Shown: positions 31,839-41,434, counted from the first letter of the stretch. The stretch: 47,446 nt of DNA from Methylophilaceae bacterium (GCA_947451235.1 CANFZA010000008.1:1-47446), one strand, 5' to 3'. Notes: generated by a model not told the origin, from the sequence alone. A program made the numbers and translations.

Positions 31839-32588
31839 ATGCGTATAAAAACAATAGTAGCAATCGCTGGTTTACTAACTTTATCTTTGTTGTCAGGCTG
31901 TGCATCACAGGCGAACAAAGATCCACTAGAAGGTATTAACCGTGGCGTTTACAAATTTAACGACGTGGCTGATAAAGCCATTATCAAACCTGTAGCCACG
32001 GCATATAAAGCTGTCGCGCCAACGCCTATTCGTAAAGGTATTAATAACTTTTTCAGTAACCTAGGTTCAATCACTACAGTTTTTAACGACTTACTACAAT
32101 TTAAATTTTCTAATGCATTTGCCGATGCAGGTCGCTTTGTTATCAACAGCACCTTTGGTATTGCGGGTATTTTTGATGTTGCCTCTATGGATAAAATTGC
32201 CATTCATAAAGAAGACTTCGGCCAAACGCTTGGTTACTGGGGTGTTGGTAATGGCGCATATTTAGTATTGCCGCTACTTGGCCCTTCTAGCGTACGTGAT
32301 TTCACTGGACTAGTGATTGATACCAGCACTACTGACCCTGTGACTTACACACACAACATTGACCAAGTAGATTTGTATTACCAAATCCGTGCAGTTCAGT
32401 TTTTAGATAAACGTACAGATTTACTGACTGCCACAGACTTGGTGGACGAAGCTTCATTAGACCCATACGCCTTTATGCGCGACGCTTATTTACAAAGACG
32501 TGCGAGCTTGGTGCAAGATGGCTTAGTGTCGCAAGACTTGATAAAAGATGATTTTTTTGATGAGGCCACTCCTGCGCCTGCAAAATAA
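31839..32588 (+). CDS. mlaA: MlaA/VacJ-family outer-membrane lipoprotein
   Basis: Outer-membrane component of the Mla system, which removes misplaced phospholipids from the outer leaflet. The 249 residues begin with a lipoprotein signal (LLSGCAS, Cys21). Family motifs are DPLEGINRGVYKFND, RKGINNFFSNLGSITTVFNDLLQ, RFVINSTFGIAGIFDVAS, EDFGQTLGYWGVGNGAYLVLPLLGPSSVRD and DPYAFMRDAYLQRR. The other mla genes are not in this window, so the lipoprotein is encoded apart from mlaFEDB or on its own. Confidence 0.95.
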   Translation: MRIKTIVAIAGLLTLSLLSGCASQANKDPLEGINRGVYKFNDVADKAIIKPVATAYKAVAPTPIRKGINNFFSNLGSITTVFNDLLQFKFSNAFADAGRFVINSTFGIAGIFDVASMDKIAIHKEDFGQTLGYWGVGNGAYLVLPLLGPSSVRDFTGLVIDTSTTDPVTYTHNIDQVDLYYQIRAVQFLDKRTDLLTATDLVDEASLDPYAFMRDAYLQRRASLVQDGLVSQDLIKDDFFDEATPAPAK

Positions 32589-32630
32589 GAGATTAATAAA
32601 GCGATCACTTAAGTGTATCGCCTGAATTAA

Positions 32631-32660
32631 AAGCCCAATTTAACCCATTGGGCTTTTTTT
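32631..32660 (+). terminator. Rho-independent terminator after mlaA
   Basis: AAGCCCAAT (32631-32639), seven-base loop, ATTGGGCTT (32647-32655) and a T-run. A second weaker hairpin (GCGAT..ATCGC) lies just before it at 32601-32620. Confidence 0.93.
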
Positions 32661-33118
32661 GGCTAGAAATTTCATTAGCAATCTAAATCACGCTATTAAA
32701 CACTCGCCATTTGCCCACCACTTCCGTAACAACGCCCTCTAATTTTTAAATGTGTCAGAGCTGTTTCAGCGATAAGTGTTCACACGTATTTCAGATGTCA
32801 TTGCTATATTTTAATATTTACTAAAATTTAAACGTTAGCTACGCTCACATAAACCCATAAATTTTTTCGCTAAACATTAGGTATTCGTGAATGGAATAAT
32901 TAGAGAGTGACGCATTACTCGCGGCAAGGAGCTCTGTATTCACTTAAATACCTAGCTAGTATAAAGAATCAGCGATTTGTATTAACAGCAGAGAGTCAGA
33001 TTAGCTTCGTCTTAACCATGGATTACGTCCAGCATGTGTATTTAACATGAAGAACATCTTTACTAGTAAATATGTAGCCTTAAGTGATCCATAACAGCTC
33101 TAATTAAGGATATAGGTC
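32661..33118. other. 458-bp intergenic region without a recognised gene
   Basis: A+T-rich stretch before the DUF4382 gene. AGGTATT (about 32879) and AATACCT (about 32947) form a distant inverted repeat. No open frame above about 30 codons with a ribosome binding site was seen. It should hold the promoter of the next gene. Confidence 0.4.
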
Positions 33119-34342
33119 ATGAAAATATTCAGCAATAGCACCAACATCAAGTCATCAATTAATATCAAATCACTTCTCTGGTTAACCGCATTATTAATCA
33201 CGGGAATTGTAACGGGATGCGGAGGCGGTGGCGGAAGCTTCGGCTCTGGCACACTAGGCGTTTCTATTACCGATGCGCCAGCCTGTGGCTTTGACCAAGT
33301 CAATGTAACTGTCGTTAAGGTACGTGTGCATACTAGTAGCTCGGCAGCGGATAACGATGCAGGCTGGGCTGAAATTACCCTTAACCCAGCCCGTAAAATT
33401 AATTTATTAGATTTGAACAATGGCGTACTACAATCGCTAGGTGAGACGTCATTAGCGGCAGGACATTACACACAATTACGCTTGGTCTTAGACCCGAATA
33501 CTGCGCTAGAATTGGCAAATTCTGTCGTACTTACTGGTAGTGTTATTGAGCATCCTCTAATTACGCCAAGCGCAGTACAAAGCGGGATTAAATTAGTCAA
33601 CGAATTCGATGTGGCGCCAGGAAAGAGAGTCGACTTACTGTTAGATTTTAATGCATGTAAATCCGTGGTGACTCGGGGTGGCGGAGTCTACGCATTGAAA
33701 CCAGTAGTCAAAGTTATTCCATTTGAGCTTAATGGGATTGATGGCTTTGTCGACACCTCGCTACTAGCCGACAATGTATTGGTAACTGCTCAGCAGAACG
33801 GCGTTATCGTGCAATCTACCGCTCCCAATGCGACTACTGGTGAATTCTTTCTCACTCATCTTGTGCCTGGAAATTATGATGTTGCTATCACGGCTGACAA
33901 TCATGCTACTGCAGTAATCGCCACGGTGCCAGTATTAAGCACCAGTAGCGTAACGCTTATAAGCAGTAGTGCTTCTAGAACAAACTTACTTTCCTCAACC
34001 TCTCACACCGTCAGCGGCACCTTAGTGCTAAATCCAACAAGCGCATCTACTGACGCTTATATAGCTGCCAAGCAAACATTTACTGGCCCGCTAAACGTGA
34101 CCGTAAAGGAAGTTATCGCTGATGATTCGGCCTCACCCTCAGGTGCTTACTCGTTAACATTGCCAATTGCCGAGCCGCAACTTGGTCAATATTCAACTAC
34201 GCTACCAATTTCGCTTGTTACGCAAACTGGCTTGGCTGGGCAATACACTATCCAAGCCTCAGCCACGGGCTATACAACACAGTCGTCAAATAAGGACATT
34301 GCGACAAATAACGCGACAGCTGACTTTATCTTAACCCCGTAA
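33119..34342 (+). CDS. DUF4382 domain-containing lipoprotein
   Basis: 407 residues. The signal ends in VTGC (Cys34) and is followed by GGGGGSFGSG, a flexible tether. Residues ~40-205 have the DUF4382 pattern: LGVSITDAPACGFDQVNVTVVKVRVH, GWAEITLNPARKINLLDLNNG, LAAGHYTQLRLVL and the later KRVDLLLDFNACKSVV. Residues ~210-280 look like a carboxypeptidase-regulatory-like beta fold (IDGFVDTSLLADNVLVTAQQNGVIVQST, then LVPGNYDVAITADNH). The remainder is beta-rich. Probably an outer-membrane-anchored surface or periplasmic lipoprotein; its ligand is unknown. Single gene with AAGGATATAGGTC upstream of the ATG. Confidence 0.87.
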   Translation: MKIFSNSTNIKSSINIKSLLWLTALLITGIVTGCGGGGGSFGSGTLGVSITDAPACGFDQVNVTVVKVRVHTSSSAADNDAGWAEITLNPARKINLLDLNNGVLQSLGETSLAAGHYTQLRLVLDPNTALELANSVVLTGSVIEHPLITPSAVQSGIKLVNEFDVAPGKRVDLLLDFNACKSVVTRGGGVYALKPVVKVIPFELNGIDGFVDTSLLADNVLVTAQQNGVIVQSTAPNATTGEFFLTHLVPGNYDVAITADNHATAVIATVPVLSTSSVTLISSSASRTNLLSSTSHTVSGTLVLNPTSASTDAYIAAKQTFTGPLNVTVKEVIADDSASPSGAYSLTLPIAEPQLGQYSTTLPISLVTQTGLAGQYTIQASATGYTTQSSNKDIATNNATADFILTP

Positions 34343-34374
34343 CGCAAGCTTCTGTTGGTTAAATTGTCTTAGTT

Positions 34375-34410
34375 AAAAAGCGCTAGATGTCGTTCATCTG
34401 GCGCTTTTAA
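34375..34410. terminator. bidirectional terminator between the DUF4382 gene and pmbA
   Basis: A 14-pair stem (AAAAGCGCTAGATG with CATCTGGCGCTTTT, one G-T pair) around a five-base loop, A-run before and T-run within the stem. Serves both convergent genes. Confidence 0.9.
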
Positions 34411-34428
34411 GAATATTAGATTAACCAA

Positions 34429-35769
34429 CTATTCACACGCAACAGTCATACGCTCAATTAATATTGAACCCACTTGTTTCGAGCCTTGCACCAATACATC
34501 ATTACCTATCGCAACAATCATTTTGAGCATGTCAGCCATATTGCTGGCAACAGTAATTTCTTCTACCGCATGCACAATCACACCATTTTCAACCCAAAAA
34601 CCAGCAGCGCCTCTTGAGTAATCGCCGGTCACCATATTAATACCGGTGCCCAATAACTCTGTTACCAACAAGCCTGTGCCCATTTTATTTAACAAACTGG
34701 CAAAATCATCAGTGCCAGATTGCACGATTAAATTATGGTTACCGCCTGCGTTACCTGTGGTTTGCATGCCTAATTTTCGCGCAGAATAACTACCCAGCAT
34801 ATAGCCTTGCAATACGCCATCTTTGACTAATTGACGCGCATGTGTTGCTACGCCTTCGTTATCAAATGGGCTACTTGCCAGGCCTTTTTTAAGATGTGGC
34901 TCTTCAACAATATTTAATAGCGGGCTGGCAATTTGTTTGCCTAAACTATCTAGTAAAAATGATGATTTACGGTATAAATTACCGCCAGAAATCGCGCTCA
35001 CTAGCGATGAAATTAGGCCACTGGCTAGCGCCGCTTCAAATAAAACCGGCACTTGGCAGGTTTTGATTTTTCTTGAATTCAATCTACGTACTGTGCGCTC
35101 ACCGGCGATTCTGCCGATTTCCGCAGACGCTTGTAAATCAGCCGCCGCACGCGCGGTGCTATACCAATAATCGCGTTGCATATTTTCATCAGCTTCAGCA
35201 ATCACCGAGCAACTAATGCCATGCCTTGAACTAGAATAACCGCCAGTAAAACCGTGGCTATTGCTGTAGGCAAAATAACCCGTACCGGTTGAAACGCTAG
35301 CGCCTTCAGAATTGGTGATTCGCGCATCTACTTTTAACGCAGCTGCTTCACATTCTTTAGCAATTTCAATCGCTTCATCTACCGAAATATTCCAAGGATG
35401 ATGCAGATCTAAATCTAAAATATCCGTCGCCATTAATTTGGCGTCCGCTAATCCGCAAAATTCATCTTTGGCGGTGTATTTAGCAATATTACAAGCGGCT
35501 GCTACCGTATCCTTTAAGGCTTGTGGACTTAAGTCAGACGTACTGGCGTGGCCTTTTCGTTGGCCGAAATAGACGGTGACTGACATGCCTTTATCACGGT
35601 TATATTCAATGTTTTCCGTTTCGCCCATACGCACCGAAACATTTTGCCCAATACTTAAACTCAGTTCGGCTTCTGCAGCGCTTGCGCCTTGTGATTTGGC
35701 CACTTTAAGCACGTCTTCCGACATTTGCTTAATTTCATCTAAAGAATAACTAAATCCTGAATCTGCCAT
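34429..35769 (-). CDS. pmbA: metalloprotease-associated protein PmbA (TldE)
   Basis: Partner of TldD in the TldD/TldE protease, which matures microcin B17 and degrades the CcdA antitoxin in E. coli. I start at 35769 (MADSGFSYS, 446 residues, close to E. coli 450), where GGA lies 7 nt upstream, rather than at 35802. Features: MGETENIEYNRDKGMSVTVYFGQRKGHAST near the start, SGGNLYRKSSFLLDSLGKQI, FDNEGVATHARQLVKDGVLQGYMLGSYSARKLGM and the final MVTGDYSRGAAGFWVENG. TldE lacks the zinc HExxxH motif, as here. It is divergent from darP, the same neighbour as in E. coli. Confidence 0.96.
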   Translation of the reverse strand: MADSGFSYSLDEIKQMSEDVLKVAKSQGASAAEAELSLSIGQNVSVRMGETENIEYNRDKGMSVTVYFGQRKGHASTSDLSPQALKDTVAAACNIAKYTAKDEFCGLADAKLMATDILDLDLHHPWNISVDEAIEIAKECEAAALKVDARITNSEGASVSTGTGYFAYSNSHGFTGGYSSSRHGISCSVIAEADENMQRDYWYSTARAAADLQASAEIGRIAGERTVRRLNSRKIKTCQVPVLFEAALASGLISSLVSAISGGNLYRKSSFLLDSLGKQIASPLLNIVEEPHLKKGLASSPFDNEGVATHARQLVKDGVLQGYMLGSYSARKLGMQTTGNAGGNHNLIVQSGTDDFASLLNKMGTGLLVTELLGTGINMVTGDYSRGAAGFWVENGVIVHAVEEITVASNMADMLKMIVAIGNDVLVQGSKQVGSILIERMTVACE

Positions 35770-35878
35770 TAATTTTCCATCTTTCAATTGGTGTGTAAAC
35801 AATGTGTATACAAAGGCTTAGCGTTTTAAAACAAACGCGCCTTAAATAATCTGCTAAAAAATGCTATCATACCGCAGC

Positions 35879-36484
35879 ATGAAACCTAAAAAGACAACTA
35901 CTCGCATTGATTTCAGCCATGATGCTAATTTAGCCTCAACACTAAACGCTGAAGAACCCACTAGCAAGACTCAACTTAAAGCTGAGGCTGACGCGCAACA
36001 GGCGTTAGGCGTGCGCTTATCTGAGCTACCTAAAGATAAACTTCTAAAGTTAGACCTGCCAGATACCGTATTAATTGCGGTACTCGATACTAAAAAAATT
36101 ACTGCCAATGGTGCTACTAGACGCCACCGCCAGTATTTAGGTCGTTTAATGCGTGAAATCGATAACGCCCCTATTTTAGAACAACTTGCACGTTGGGATG
36201 GCAAACATACTGCCGAAAACGCTTATTTTCATGGTTTAGAGCGCTGGCGTGATCGTATGATAGCTGACACTAACGTGTTGGCGGAGTTTATTGCGCTATA
36301 TCCACTGACAGATATTCAGCAATTACGTACTTTAGTGCGTAATGCGCAAAAAGAACTCGCCGCTGAAAAGCCACCTAAAAGTAGCCGTGAAATTTTCAAG
36401 TTGCTTCGTGAAGTGACTGAAGCTGCACAAAAAGAAATAGAAGCCGATTCAGACGAAACCAATACGGACGAGCAAAACGATTAA
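35879..36484 (+). CDS. darP: dual-action ribosomal maturation protein DarP (YjgA, DUF615)
   Basis: Associates with late 50S ribosomal precursors. The frame opens at 35861, but the ATG at 35879 (MKPKKTTTR, 201 residues) gives the usual N-terminus. Family features: SKTQLKAEADAQQALGVRLSELPKDKLLKLDLPD, RRHRQYLGRLMREID, ENAYFHGLERWRDRMIAD and RTLVRNAQKELAAEKPPKSSREIFKLLRE. The C-terminus is acidic and variable. Divergent from pmbA with a 109-bp spacer. Confidence 0.94.
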   Translation: MKPKKTTTRIDFSHDANLASTLNAEEPTSKTQLKAEADAQQALGVRLSELPKDKLLKLDLPDTVLIAVLDTKKITANGATRRHRQYLGRLMREIDNAPILEQLARWDGKHTAENAYFHGLERWRDRMIADTNVLAEFIALYPLTDIQQLRTLVRNAQKELAAEKPPKSSREIFKLLREVTEAAQKEIEADSDETNTDEQND

Positions 36485-36560
36485 TCTTTGATGTTCGTTT
36501 AGCGCAAGCTTTGTAAACACAACTAGCCAATAAAAACTTTTCGCTTACAACTAATATGGC

Positions 36561-36630
36561 TAAGTACGTTCATCTAAGCTCGTTAATATAAGCTCGTTAA
36601 TATAAGCTTGCTAATCTAAGCCCATTAATT
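36561..36630. repeat. 14-bp tandem repeat, five units
   Basis: Units begin at 36561, 36575, 36589, 36603 and 36617. Units 2 and 3 are identical (TAAGCTCGTTAATA), and the others keep TAAG at the start. It lies in the leader of the antiporter gene and ends 26 bp before its ATG. Confidence 0.9.
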
Positions 36631-36656
36631 TAGCTGCAACCACAAGTGAATTCATA

Positions 36657-37892
36657 ATGGAACACTCCCCCGCTATCCTTCACGCCAAAGAGCTGTTGTT
36701 CTTAATGGGCATTATTTTGGGCGTAGGCACGCTTACGGGCTTTATCTCACGCCTATTAAAAGTGCCAGACGTTGTCATGTTTCTACTGGCGGGCATGGCT
36801 TTGGGTGGCGCTGGACTAGGCATCATCAACGTTAAAGTTGATTCAACTTTAAACCAATTACTATTGATTTTTGGCTCTTGCTACATCTTGTTTGATGGTG
36901 GCGCGAGCATACGTTTAAACGTCCTAAAAGGCGTTTGGCCTACGCTTCTTTCGCTCTCAACATTGGGCGTACTAATTAGCGCAGTCGTCACAGCCTTTGC
37001 CGCCCAATACTTTCTGCATTTACCATTTATATTCGCCATGTTACTGGGCGCGGTCATTGCATCTACCGACCCCGCGACTTTAGTCCCAGTATTTCGACAA
37101 GTAAAAGTACGGGCGAAAGTGGCGCAAACTATTATGAGCGAATCGGCCTTTAACGATGCGATGGGCGCCATTTTAACTTTTGCCGTATTGGCAATTGCTG
37201 TTTCAGGCGGTGCTTTTTCAATTAGCGACAACATCATCTCACTGTTGCAACAGTCTATATTAGGCTTAATCGGCGGTGCATTACTCGGCTACTTAGCTGC
37301 GCTATTAATTGCCCATGAAAAATATAGTTTTTTGGCCGAATATGCGCCAGTCGTCACGCTAATGTCAGTCGCTGCGGCCTATTTAAGTGTAGATAATCTG
37401 CATGCCAGCGGCTTTATGGCTGTATTTGTCTTTGGCATGGTGCTGGGCAATAAAGATTTGCTCGGCTTCAAAATGGGCCATGACGAAGAAAGCAAACTGG
37501 AAGACTTCATCCTCACTACCTCGCTCATCATGCGTATTTTTATCTTTGTGCTGCTTGGTTCACAAGTCAATTTTGGCTTATTGCATCAATATTTTTGGGG
37601 CGCACTAGGCGTGGTAATTGCTTTTATTTTCATCGCCAGACCTGCGGTGGTATTTCTTTGCGCTACCCCTAATCGCAAAGCAAAATGGACGCTTAAAGAG
37701 CTTATATTTATGTGCTGGACACGCGAAACCGGCGTTATTCCAGGCGCATTGGCCGGCATGTTGGTGGGCATGAAAGTGCCTTATAGCGACGTGATTGCCT
37801 CGGTAACATTTATGGCGATTTTAATTACGATTTTACTGCAAGCCACCACTACGGAGTGGCTTGCACGTAAGTTGGATTTACTTGAGGTTTAG
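36657..37892 (+). CDS. CPA1-family cation/proton antiporter
   Basis: 411 residues with about 11-12 transmembrane helices. It has the CPA1 signatures DGGASIRLNVL, GAVIASTDPATLVPVFRQVKV (Asp-Pro of the unwound helix) and SESAFNDAMGAIL, the ND ion-binding pair. It exchanges Na+ or K+ for protons across the inner membrane; the cation cannot be read from the sequence. It ends without the long cytosolic TrkA-C tail of some NhaP2 proteins. The convergent PDZ gene ends only 8 bp away. The ribosome binding site is poor (CAAGTGAATTCATA). Confidence 0.92.
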   Translation: MEHSPAILHAKELLFLMGIILGVGTLTGFISRLLKVPDVVMFLLAGMALGGAGLGIINVKVDSTLNQLLLIFGSCYILFDGGASIRLNVLKGVWPTLLSLSTLGVLISAVVTAFAAQYFLHLPFIFAMLLGAVIASTDPATLVPVFRQVKVRAKVAQTIMSESAFNDAMGAILTFAVLAIAVSGGAFSISDNIISLLQQSILGLIGGALLGYLAALLIAHEKYSFLAEYAPVVTLMSVAAAYLSVDNLHASGFMAVFVFGMVLGNKDLLGFKMGHDEESKLEDFILTTSLIMRIFIFVLLGSQVNFGLLHQYFWGALGVVIAFIFIARPAVVFLCATPNRKAKWTLKELIFMCWTRETGVIPGALAGMLVGMKVPYSDVIASVTFMAILITILLQATTTEWLARKLDLLEV

Positions 37893-37900
37893 AATTAGGT

Positions 37901-38746
37901 TTATTTACGCGAATTTAAGGCAACAGTCGTTTTGACCAAGCTGTCATTATGCAAAAACTCCACCGCTACCGTCTGGCCGGCATAGCGCTTTACCGCGGCA
38001 AATAAATCATCTGCTTTAGCAAGTTCAATGTCGCCGATTTTCAGCAAGTTATCGCCTTTCACAACGCCAGCCTTAGATGCTGGTGATTCTTGTATCACGG
38101 CAATTATTTTTAAGCCACGGTCGCCCATCGCTTGTTTATCTTCGTTACTTGCGGCTTTAACCAGCTTAATGACATGTACACCAAGTAAAGGCATAGGCAA
38201 TTTAGCCCAATAGCTTGCGTAATATTGATATTGTATGGCTTCATCAGCTAAATCTTTGGCATCTATTTCACCACCGTTTTTGGCCGCCTCTTTAATCAAT
38301 TCCATCTTGCCATGTGGCGTTTTGGTAGAACCATATTTGCTATAAACCAGCACGGTATCGGCCTTAATATTTTTACCGTGTTGCAAGGCTAAATCCGCCG
38401 GCACATTTTCAGCATCAAAGCCAGACGAACCCATCATGTCGTAACCTTTTTCCAACATGCTGATATTGTCATCCTCTTTATGATTACTTACATACATCTT
38501 GGTGTCAGGGTTGGCATTTTGTGATTTAAGTTGATAACCATTTTGCTCTTTATAGTTTTTGGCATATAAATTAACGCTCGCTACATTAGCTTCAGCAGCA
38601 TGCAATTGTGTGGCAATAATTACTGTGCCAAGGCTAAGTAATCCAAACAGCATTAAGGCTGAGGTAATTTTTTTTGCGTTAAATGTTTTTACGTTGTTTA
38701 AATTATTTACATTTTTGTTTTTAGAATAAGGTTGATTAGGCACCAT
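37901..38746 (-). CDS. secreted or periplasmic protein with C-terminal PDZ domain
   Basis: 281 residues. Residues ~27-52 are hydrophobic (ITSALMLFGLLSLGTVIIATQLHAAEA), ending in AxA, a signal peptide with an unusually long polar head (MVPNQPYSKNKNVNNLNNVK..). Residues ~60-190 contain LEKGYDMMGSSGFDAENV and ADTVLVYSKYGSTKTP, a pattern seen in small periplasmic proteins of methylotrophs and other betaproteobacteria. Residues ~195-281 are a PDZ domain (MPLLGVHVIK, then VIQESPASKAGVVKGDNLLKIGD). No serine-protease triad is present, so it probably binds peptides or proteins. Divergent from mog. Confidence 0.85.
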   Translation of the reverse strand: MVPNQPYSKNKNVNNLNNVKTFNAKKITSALMLFGLLSLGTVIIATQLHAAEANVASVNLYAKNYKEQNGYQLKSQNANPDTKMYVSNHKEDDNISMLEKGYDMMGSSGFDAENVPADLALQHGKNIKADTVLVYSKYGSTKTPHGKMELIKEAAKNGGEIDAKDLADEAIQYQYYASYWAKLPMPLLGVHVIKLVKAASNEDKQAMGDRGLKIIAVIQESPASKAGVVKGDNLLKIGDIELAKADDLFAAVKRYAGQTVAVEFLHNDSLVKTTVALNSRK

Positions 38747-38809
38747 GAAAAATTCCTTTAATGTCGGTAATGGTATTATTAAGGCTTACAGATCAACTAC
38801 GACAGACGA

Positions 38810-39415
38810 ATGACAAAAGAATTCATTAAAATTGGTTTAGTTTCAATTAGTGACCGTGCAAGTAGCGGTGTTTATGAAGATTTAGGCATTCCGACGCTTA
38901 AAAACTGGCTGGATAATACAATCACCAGCCCTGTGCAATATGTCGCGCGTTTGATTGCCGATGAACAATCTGACATTGAAGCCACACTGATTGATTTAGT
39001 TGACCAAGAACAATGCCATTTAATTTTAACTACTGGCGGCACAGGCCCGGCCTTGCGTGATGTTACGCCAGAGGCAACGCTGGCAGTGGCCGACAAGGCA
39101 ATGCCAGGCTTTGGCGAGCAAATGCGTCAAATAAGCTTGAATTTTGTAGCAACGGCTATTTTGTCACGCCAAGTCGCCGTGATACGCAAACAATGTTTAA
39201 TCATCAATTTACCTGGCCAACCCAAAGCCATCGCACAAACGTTGGAGGGCTTAAAAGATGAAGCTGGCAACGTTAAAGTGCATGGTATTTTTGCCGCAGT
39301 GCCTTATTGCTTAGATTTATTGGCCACAGAAGAACGCGCAATGCCTTACCTTGAAACCAATGAAACCATCGTTAAAGCTTTCAGGCCAAAATCTGCGCTT
39401 AAAACGACGGCTTAA
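38810..39415 (+). CDS. mog: molybdopterin adenylyltransferase
   Basis: Adenylates molybdopterin before molybdenum insertion in molybdenum-cofactor synthesis. The 201 residues match MogA (195 in E. coli). Features: IGLVSISDRASSGVYEDLG, the substrate loop LTTGGTGPALRDVTPEATL and QVAVIRKQCLIINLPGQPKAI. It starts a plus-strand series with thiL (18 bp away), pgpA and pncC, all spaced tightly or overlapping, so the four are probably one operon. Confidence 0.94.
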   Translation: MTKEFIKIGLVSISDRASSGVYEDLGIPTLKNWLDNTITSPVQYVARLIADEQSDIEATLIDLVDQEQCHLILTTGGTGPALRDVTPEATLAVADKAMPGFGEQMRQISLNFVATAILSRQVAVIRKQCLIINLPGQPKAIAQTLEGLKDEAGNVKVHGIFAAVPYCLDLLATEERAMPYLETNETIVKAFRPKSALKTTA

Positions 39416-39433
39416 AACTCAACATATACACGC

Positions 39434-40390
39434 ATGTCAGAATTCAACTTAATCAAACAACATTTTGCGCGCCCTACGCGCCACACTAATCTTGGGGTGG
39501 GTGACGATGCAGCTTTAATTAGTGTAGCCGCCGGTATGGAACTAGCCATTTCAGCCGATATGCTGGTAGCCGGCACGCACTTTTTTGCGGATGCAGATCC
39601 TTATCAAATAGGTTGGAAATCGCTAGCGGTGAATGTTTCCGACATGGCGGCAATGGGCGCTAAGCCTAAGTGGGTAACCTTGGCGATTGCCTTGCCGGAT
39701 AATAATCCGCAATGGCTCACTGCATTTTCCCGTGGGTTTTTTGCCTGTGCGAGCGAATTTGATGTTGATTTAATTGGCGGCGATACCACCCGTGGGCCGT
39801 TAAATATTTGCGTGCAGATCATGGGTGAAGTGCCTGTAGGTAAGGCAATCAAACGTAGCGGCGCGAGCGTGAACGATGAAATTTGGGTAAGCGGTTTATT
39901 GGGGAATGCTGCCCTTGCCTTGGCGCATATACAAAAAAAAATATCGCTGCCAGAAGATGTTTTTGCCATTTGTGCAACAGCCTTGCACGCACCACAAGCC
40001 AGAGTCGCCTTAGGCCTTTCTTTACGCAATATTGCCCATAGCGCGATTGATATTTCAGATGGTTTATTAGCAGATTTAGGCCATATTTTAGACGCTTCAA
40101 ACGTCGGCGCCAGCATTAAATTAGCCAATATTCCTCATTCAGAATATGTCACTCATGACATGTTACTAGACAAAAACATCATTAAACGCATATTAGCCGG
40201 CGGCGACGATTACGAACTATGCTTTACCGCTCCGGTAAACAAACATGCGGAAATTATAGCGCTCAGCCAACAGTTAGCCTTGCCATTAACTTGCATAGGG
40301 CATATTACGCAGAATACTGGCCTAGTGATTAATGGCTTAAATAATGAAATTATGGATATTAAGGACACTGGTTTTGACCATTTCAACTAA
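39434..40390 (+). CDS. thiL: thiamine-monophosphate kinase
   Basis: Phosphorylates thiamine monophosphate to the active cofactor thiamine diphosphate. The 318 residues fit. Features: FNLIKQHFAR at the start, LGVGDDAALI, the metal/ATP region SADMLVAGTHFFADADPYQIGWKSLAVNVSDMAAMGA, GGDTTRGP, IDISDGLLADLGHI and AGGDDYELCFT. Its 3' end overlaps pgpA, the conserved thiL-pgpA-pncC order of many proteobacteria. Confidence 0.97.
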   Translation: MSEFNLIKQHFARPTRHTNLGVGDDAALISVAAGMELAISADMLVAGTHFFADADPYQIGWKSLAVNVSDMAAMGAKPKWVTLAIALPDNNPQWLTAFSRGFFACASEFDVDLIGGDTTRGPLNICVQIMGEVPVGKAIKRSGASVNDEIWVSGLLGNAALALAHIQKKISLPEDVFAICATALHAPQARVALGLSLRNIAHSAIDISDGLLADLGHILDASNVGASIKLANIPHSEYVTHDMLLDKNIIKRILAGGDDYELCFTAPVNKHAEIIALSQQLALPLTCIGHITQNTGLVINGLNNEIMDIKDTGFDHFN

Positions 40391-40910
40391 TTTAGCTAAG
40401 CCAGTAAAATCAAGCAAACCACAAAACCCAAACCTGCGGTTTTTATTACAACACCCAGCACATCTATTTGGCCTTGGTTTTGGTAGCGGTCTTGCCAAAA
40501 AAGCACCGGGCACTTTTGGTACTATCGTTGGCTTGCCACTGTTTTGGTTAATCTCAATTTATTCTGTGCCGATGCAATTAATTATGATCAGCGCCATGTT
40601 TTTGGTCGGCATTTATTTTTGCGATGCCACCGGCAAAGCGCTAGGCGTATCAGACCACGGCGGCATCGTTTGGGATGAAATTGTCGCCATGATGTTGGTG
40701 CTTACTTTCACGCCTAACCAATGGCAATGGTGGTTAATTGCGTTTCTATTATTTCGGCTATTTGATATTTGGAAACCGTTTCCGATTCGGCAATGTGACG
40801 CTAAACTTAAAAATGGTTTCGGCGTGATGTTTGATGATTTACTCGCGGCGATTTACGCAATTATTGGTTTGAAGGCATTGCTATGGCTGAACATACAAAT
40901 ACCACTCTAA
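40344..40910 (+). CDS. pgpA: phosphatidylglycerophosphatase A
   Basis: Removes the phosphate from phosphatidylglycerophosphate at the inner membrane, giving phosphatidylglycerol. Features: HLFGLGFGSGLAKKAPGTFGT, DHGGIVWDEIVAMM, RLFDIWKPFPIRQCDAKLKNGFGVMFDDLLAAI, with four hydrophobic segments. The ATG at 40344 overlaps thiL by 47 bp and has no good ribosome binding site. A TTG at 40374 has AAGGA 9 nt before it and gives 178 residues, closer to E. coli (172); it may be the true start. Confidence 0.94.
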   Translation: MKLWILRTLVLTISTNLAKPVKSSKPQNPNLRFLLQHPAHLFGLGFGSGLAKKAPGTFGTIVGLPLFWLISIYSVPMQLIMISAMFLVGIYFCDATGKALGVSDHGGIVWDEIVAMMLVLTFTPNQWQWWLIAFLLFRLFDIWKPFPIRQCDAKLKNGFGVMFDDLLAAIYAIIGLKALLWLNIQIPL

Positions 40911-41434
40911 GTGCTGATTTAACATTAGCAGCCTTAGCCATCCAATTAGGCGCTTCTTTAAAAGCACGTGCTTATATGCTGGCCTTGGCAGAATCTTGTA
41001 CTGGCGGCTTGGTGTCTCAAGAAATTACGAGCGTAGCTGGCAGCTCAGCTTGGTTTGATCGCGGCTTTGTTACCTATAGCAATTGCGCAAAAGTTGAGAT
41101 GCTGGGCGTAGCCGAACAAACTTTAATAAACAATGGCGCAGTAAGTGAAGCAACTGCCTTGGAGATGGCAAAGGGTGCCTTAAAAAATAGCCATGCGCAA
41201 ATCGCTGGCAGCATTACCGGTATTGCTGGGCCTGATGGTGGAACAGCAGAAAAACCCGTCGGCACCGTATGTTTTGCTTGGGCGGAAGCAGACTCCATTA
41301 ACCAGAGTACTACCGGCAAAAATACTAAGAGCCAAAGCGCAACTCACTTATTTATTGGCAATCGCGAGGAAATTCGTCAGCAAGCCGCAGCCTTTCTAAT
41401 GGCTAAACTTATAGATCAACTAAATCATTCATGA
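40883..41434 (+). CDS. pncC: nicotinamide-nucleotide amidohydrolase PncC (CinA C-terminal domain)
   Basis: Deamidates nicotinamide mononucleotide in pyridine-nucleotide recycling. The 183 residues are the CinA C-terminal domain alone, without the N-terminal molybdopterin-binding part. Features: LALAESCTGGLVSQEITSVAGSSAWFDRGFVTYSN, the GAVSEATALEMAKGAL region and ITGIAGPDGGTAEKPVGTVCFAW. The ATG overlaps the end of pgpA by 28 bp and has AAGG 7 nt upstream. It is the last gene of the mog-thiL-pgpA-pncC group; recA follows after 179 bp. Confidence 0.95.
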   Translation: MAEHTNTTLSADLTLAALAIQLGASLKARAYMLALAESCTGGLVSQEITSVAGSSAWFDRGFVTYSNCAKVEMLGVAEQTLINNGAVSEATALEMAKGALKNSHAQIAGSITGIAGPDGGTAEKPVGTVCFAWAEADSINQSTTGKNTKSQSATHLFIGNREEIRQQAAAFLMAKLIDQLNHS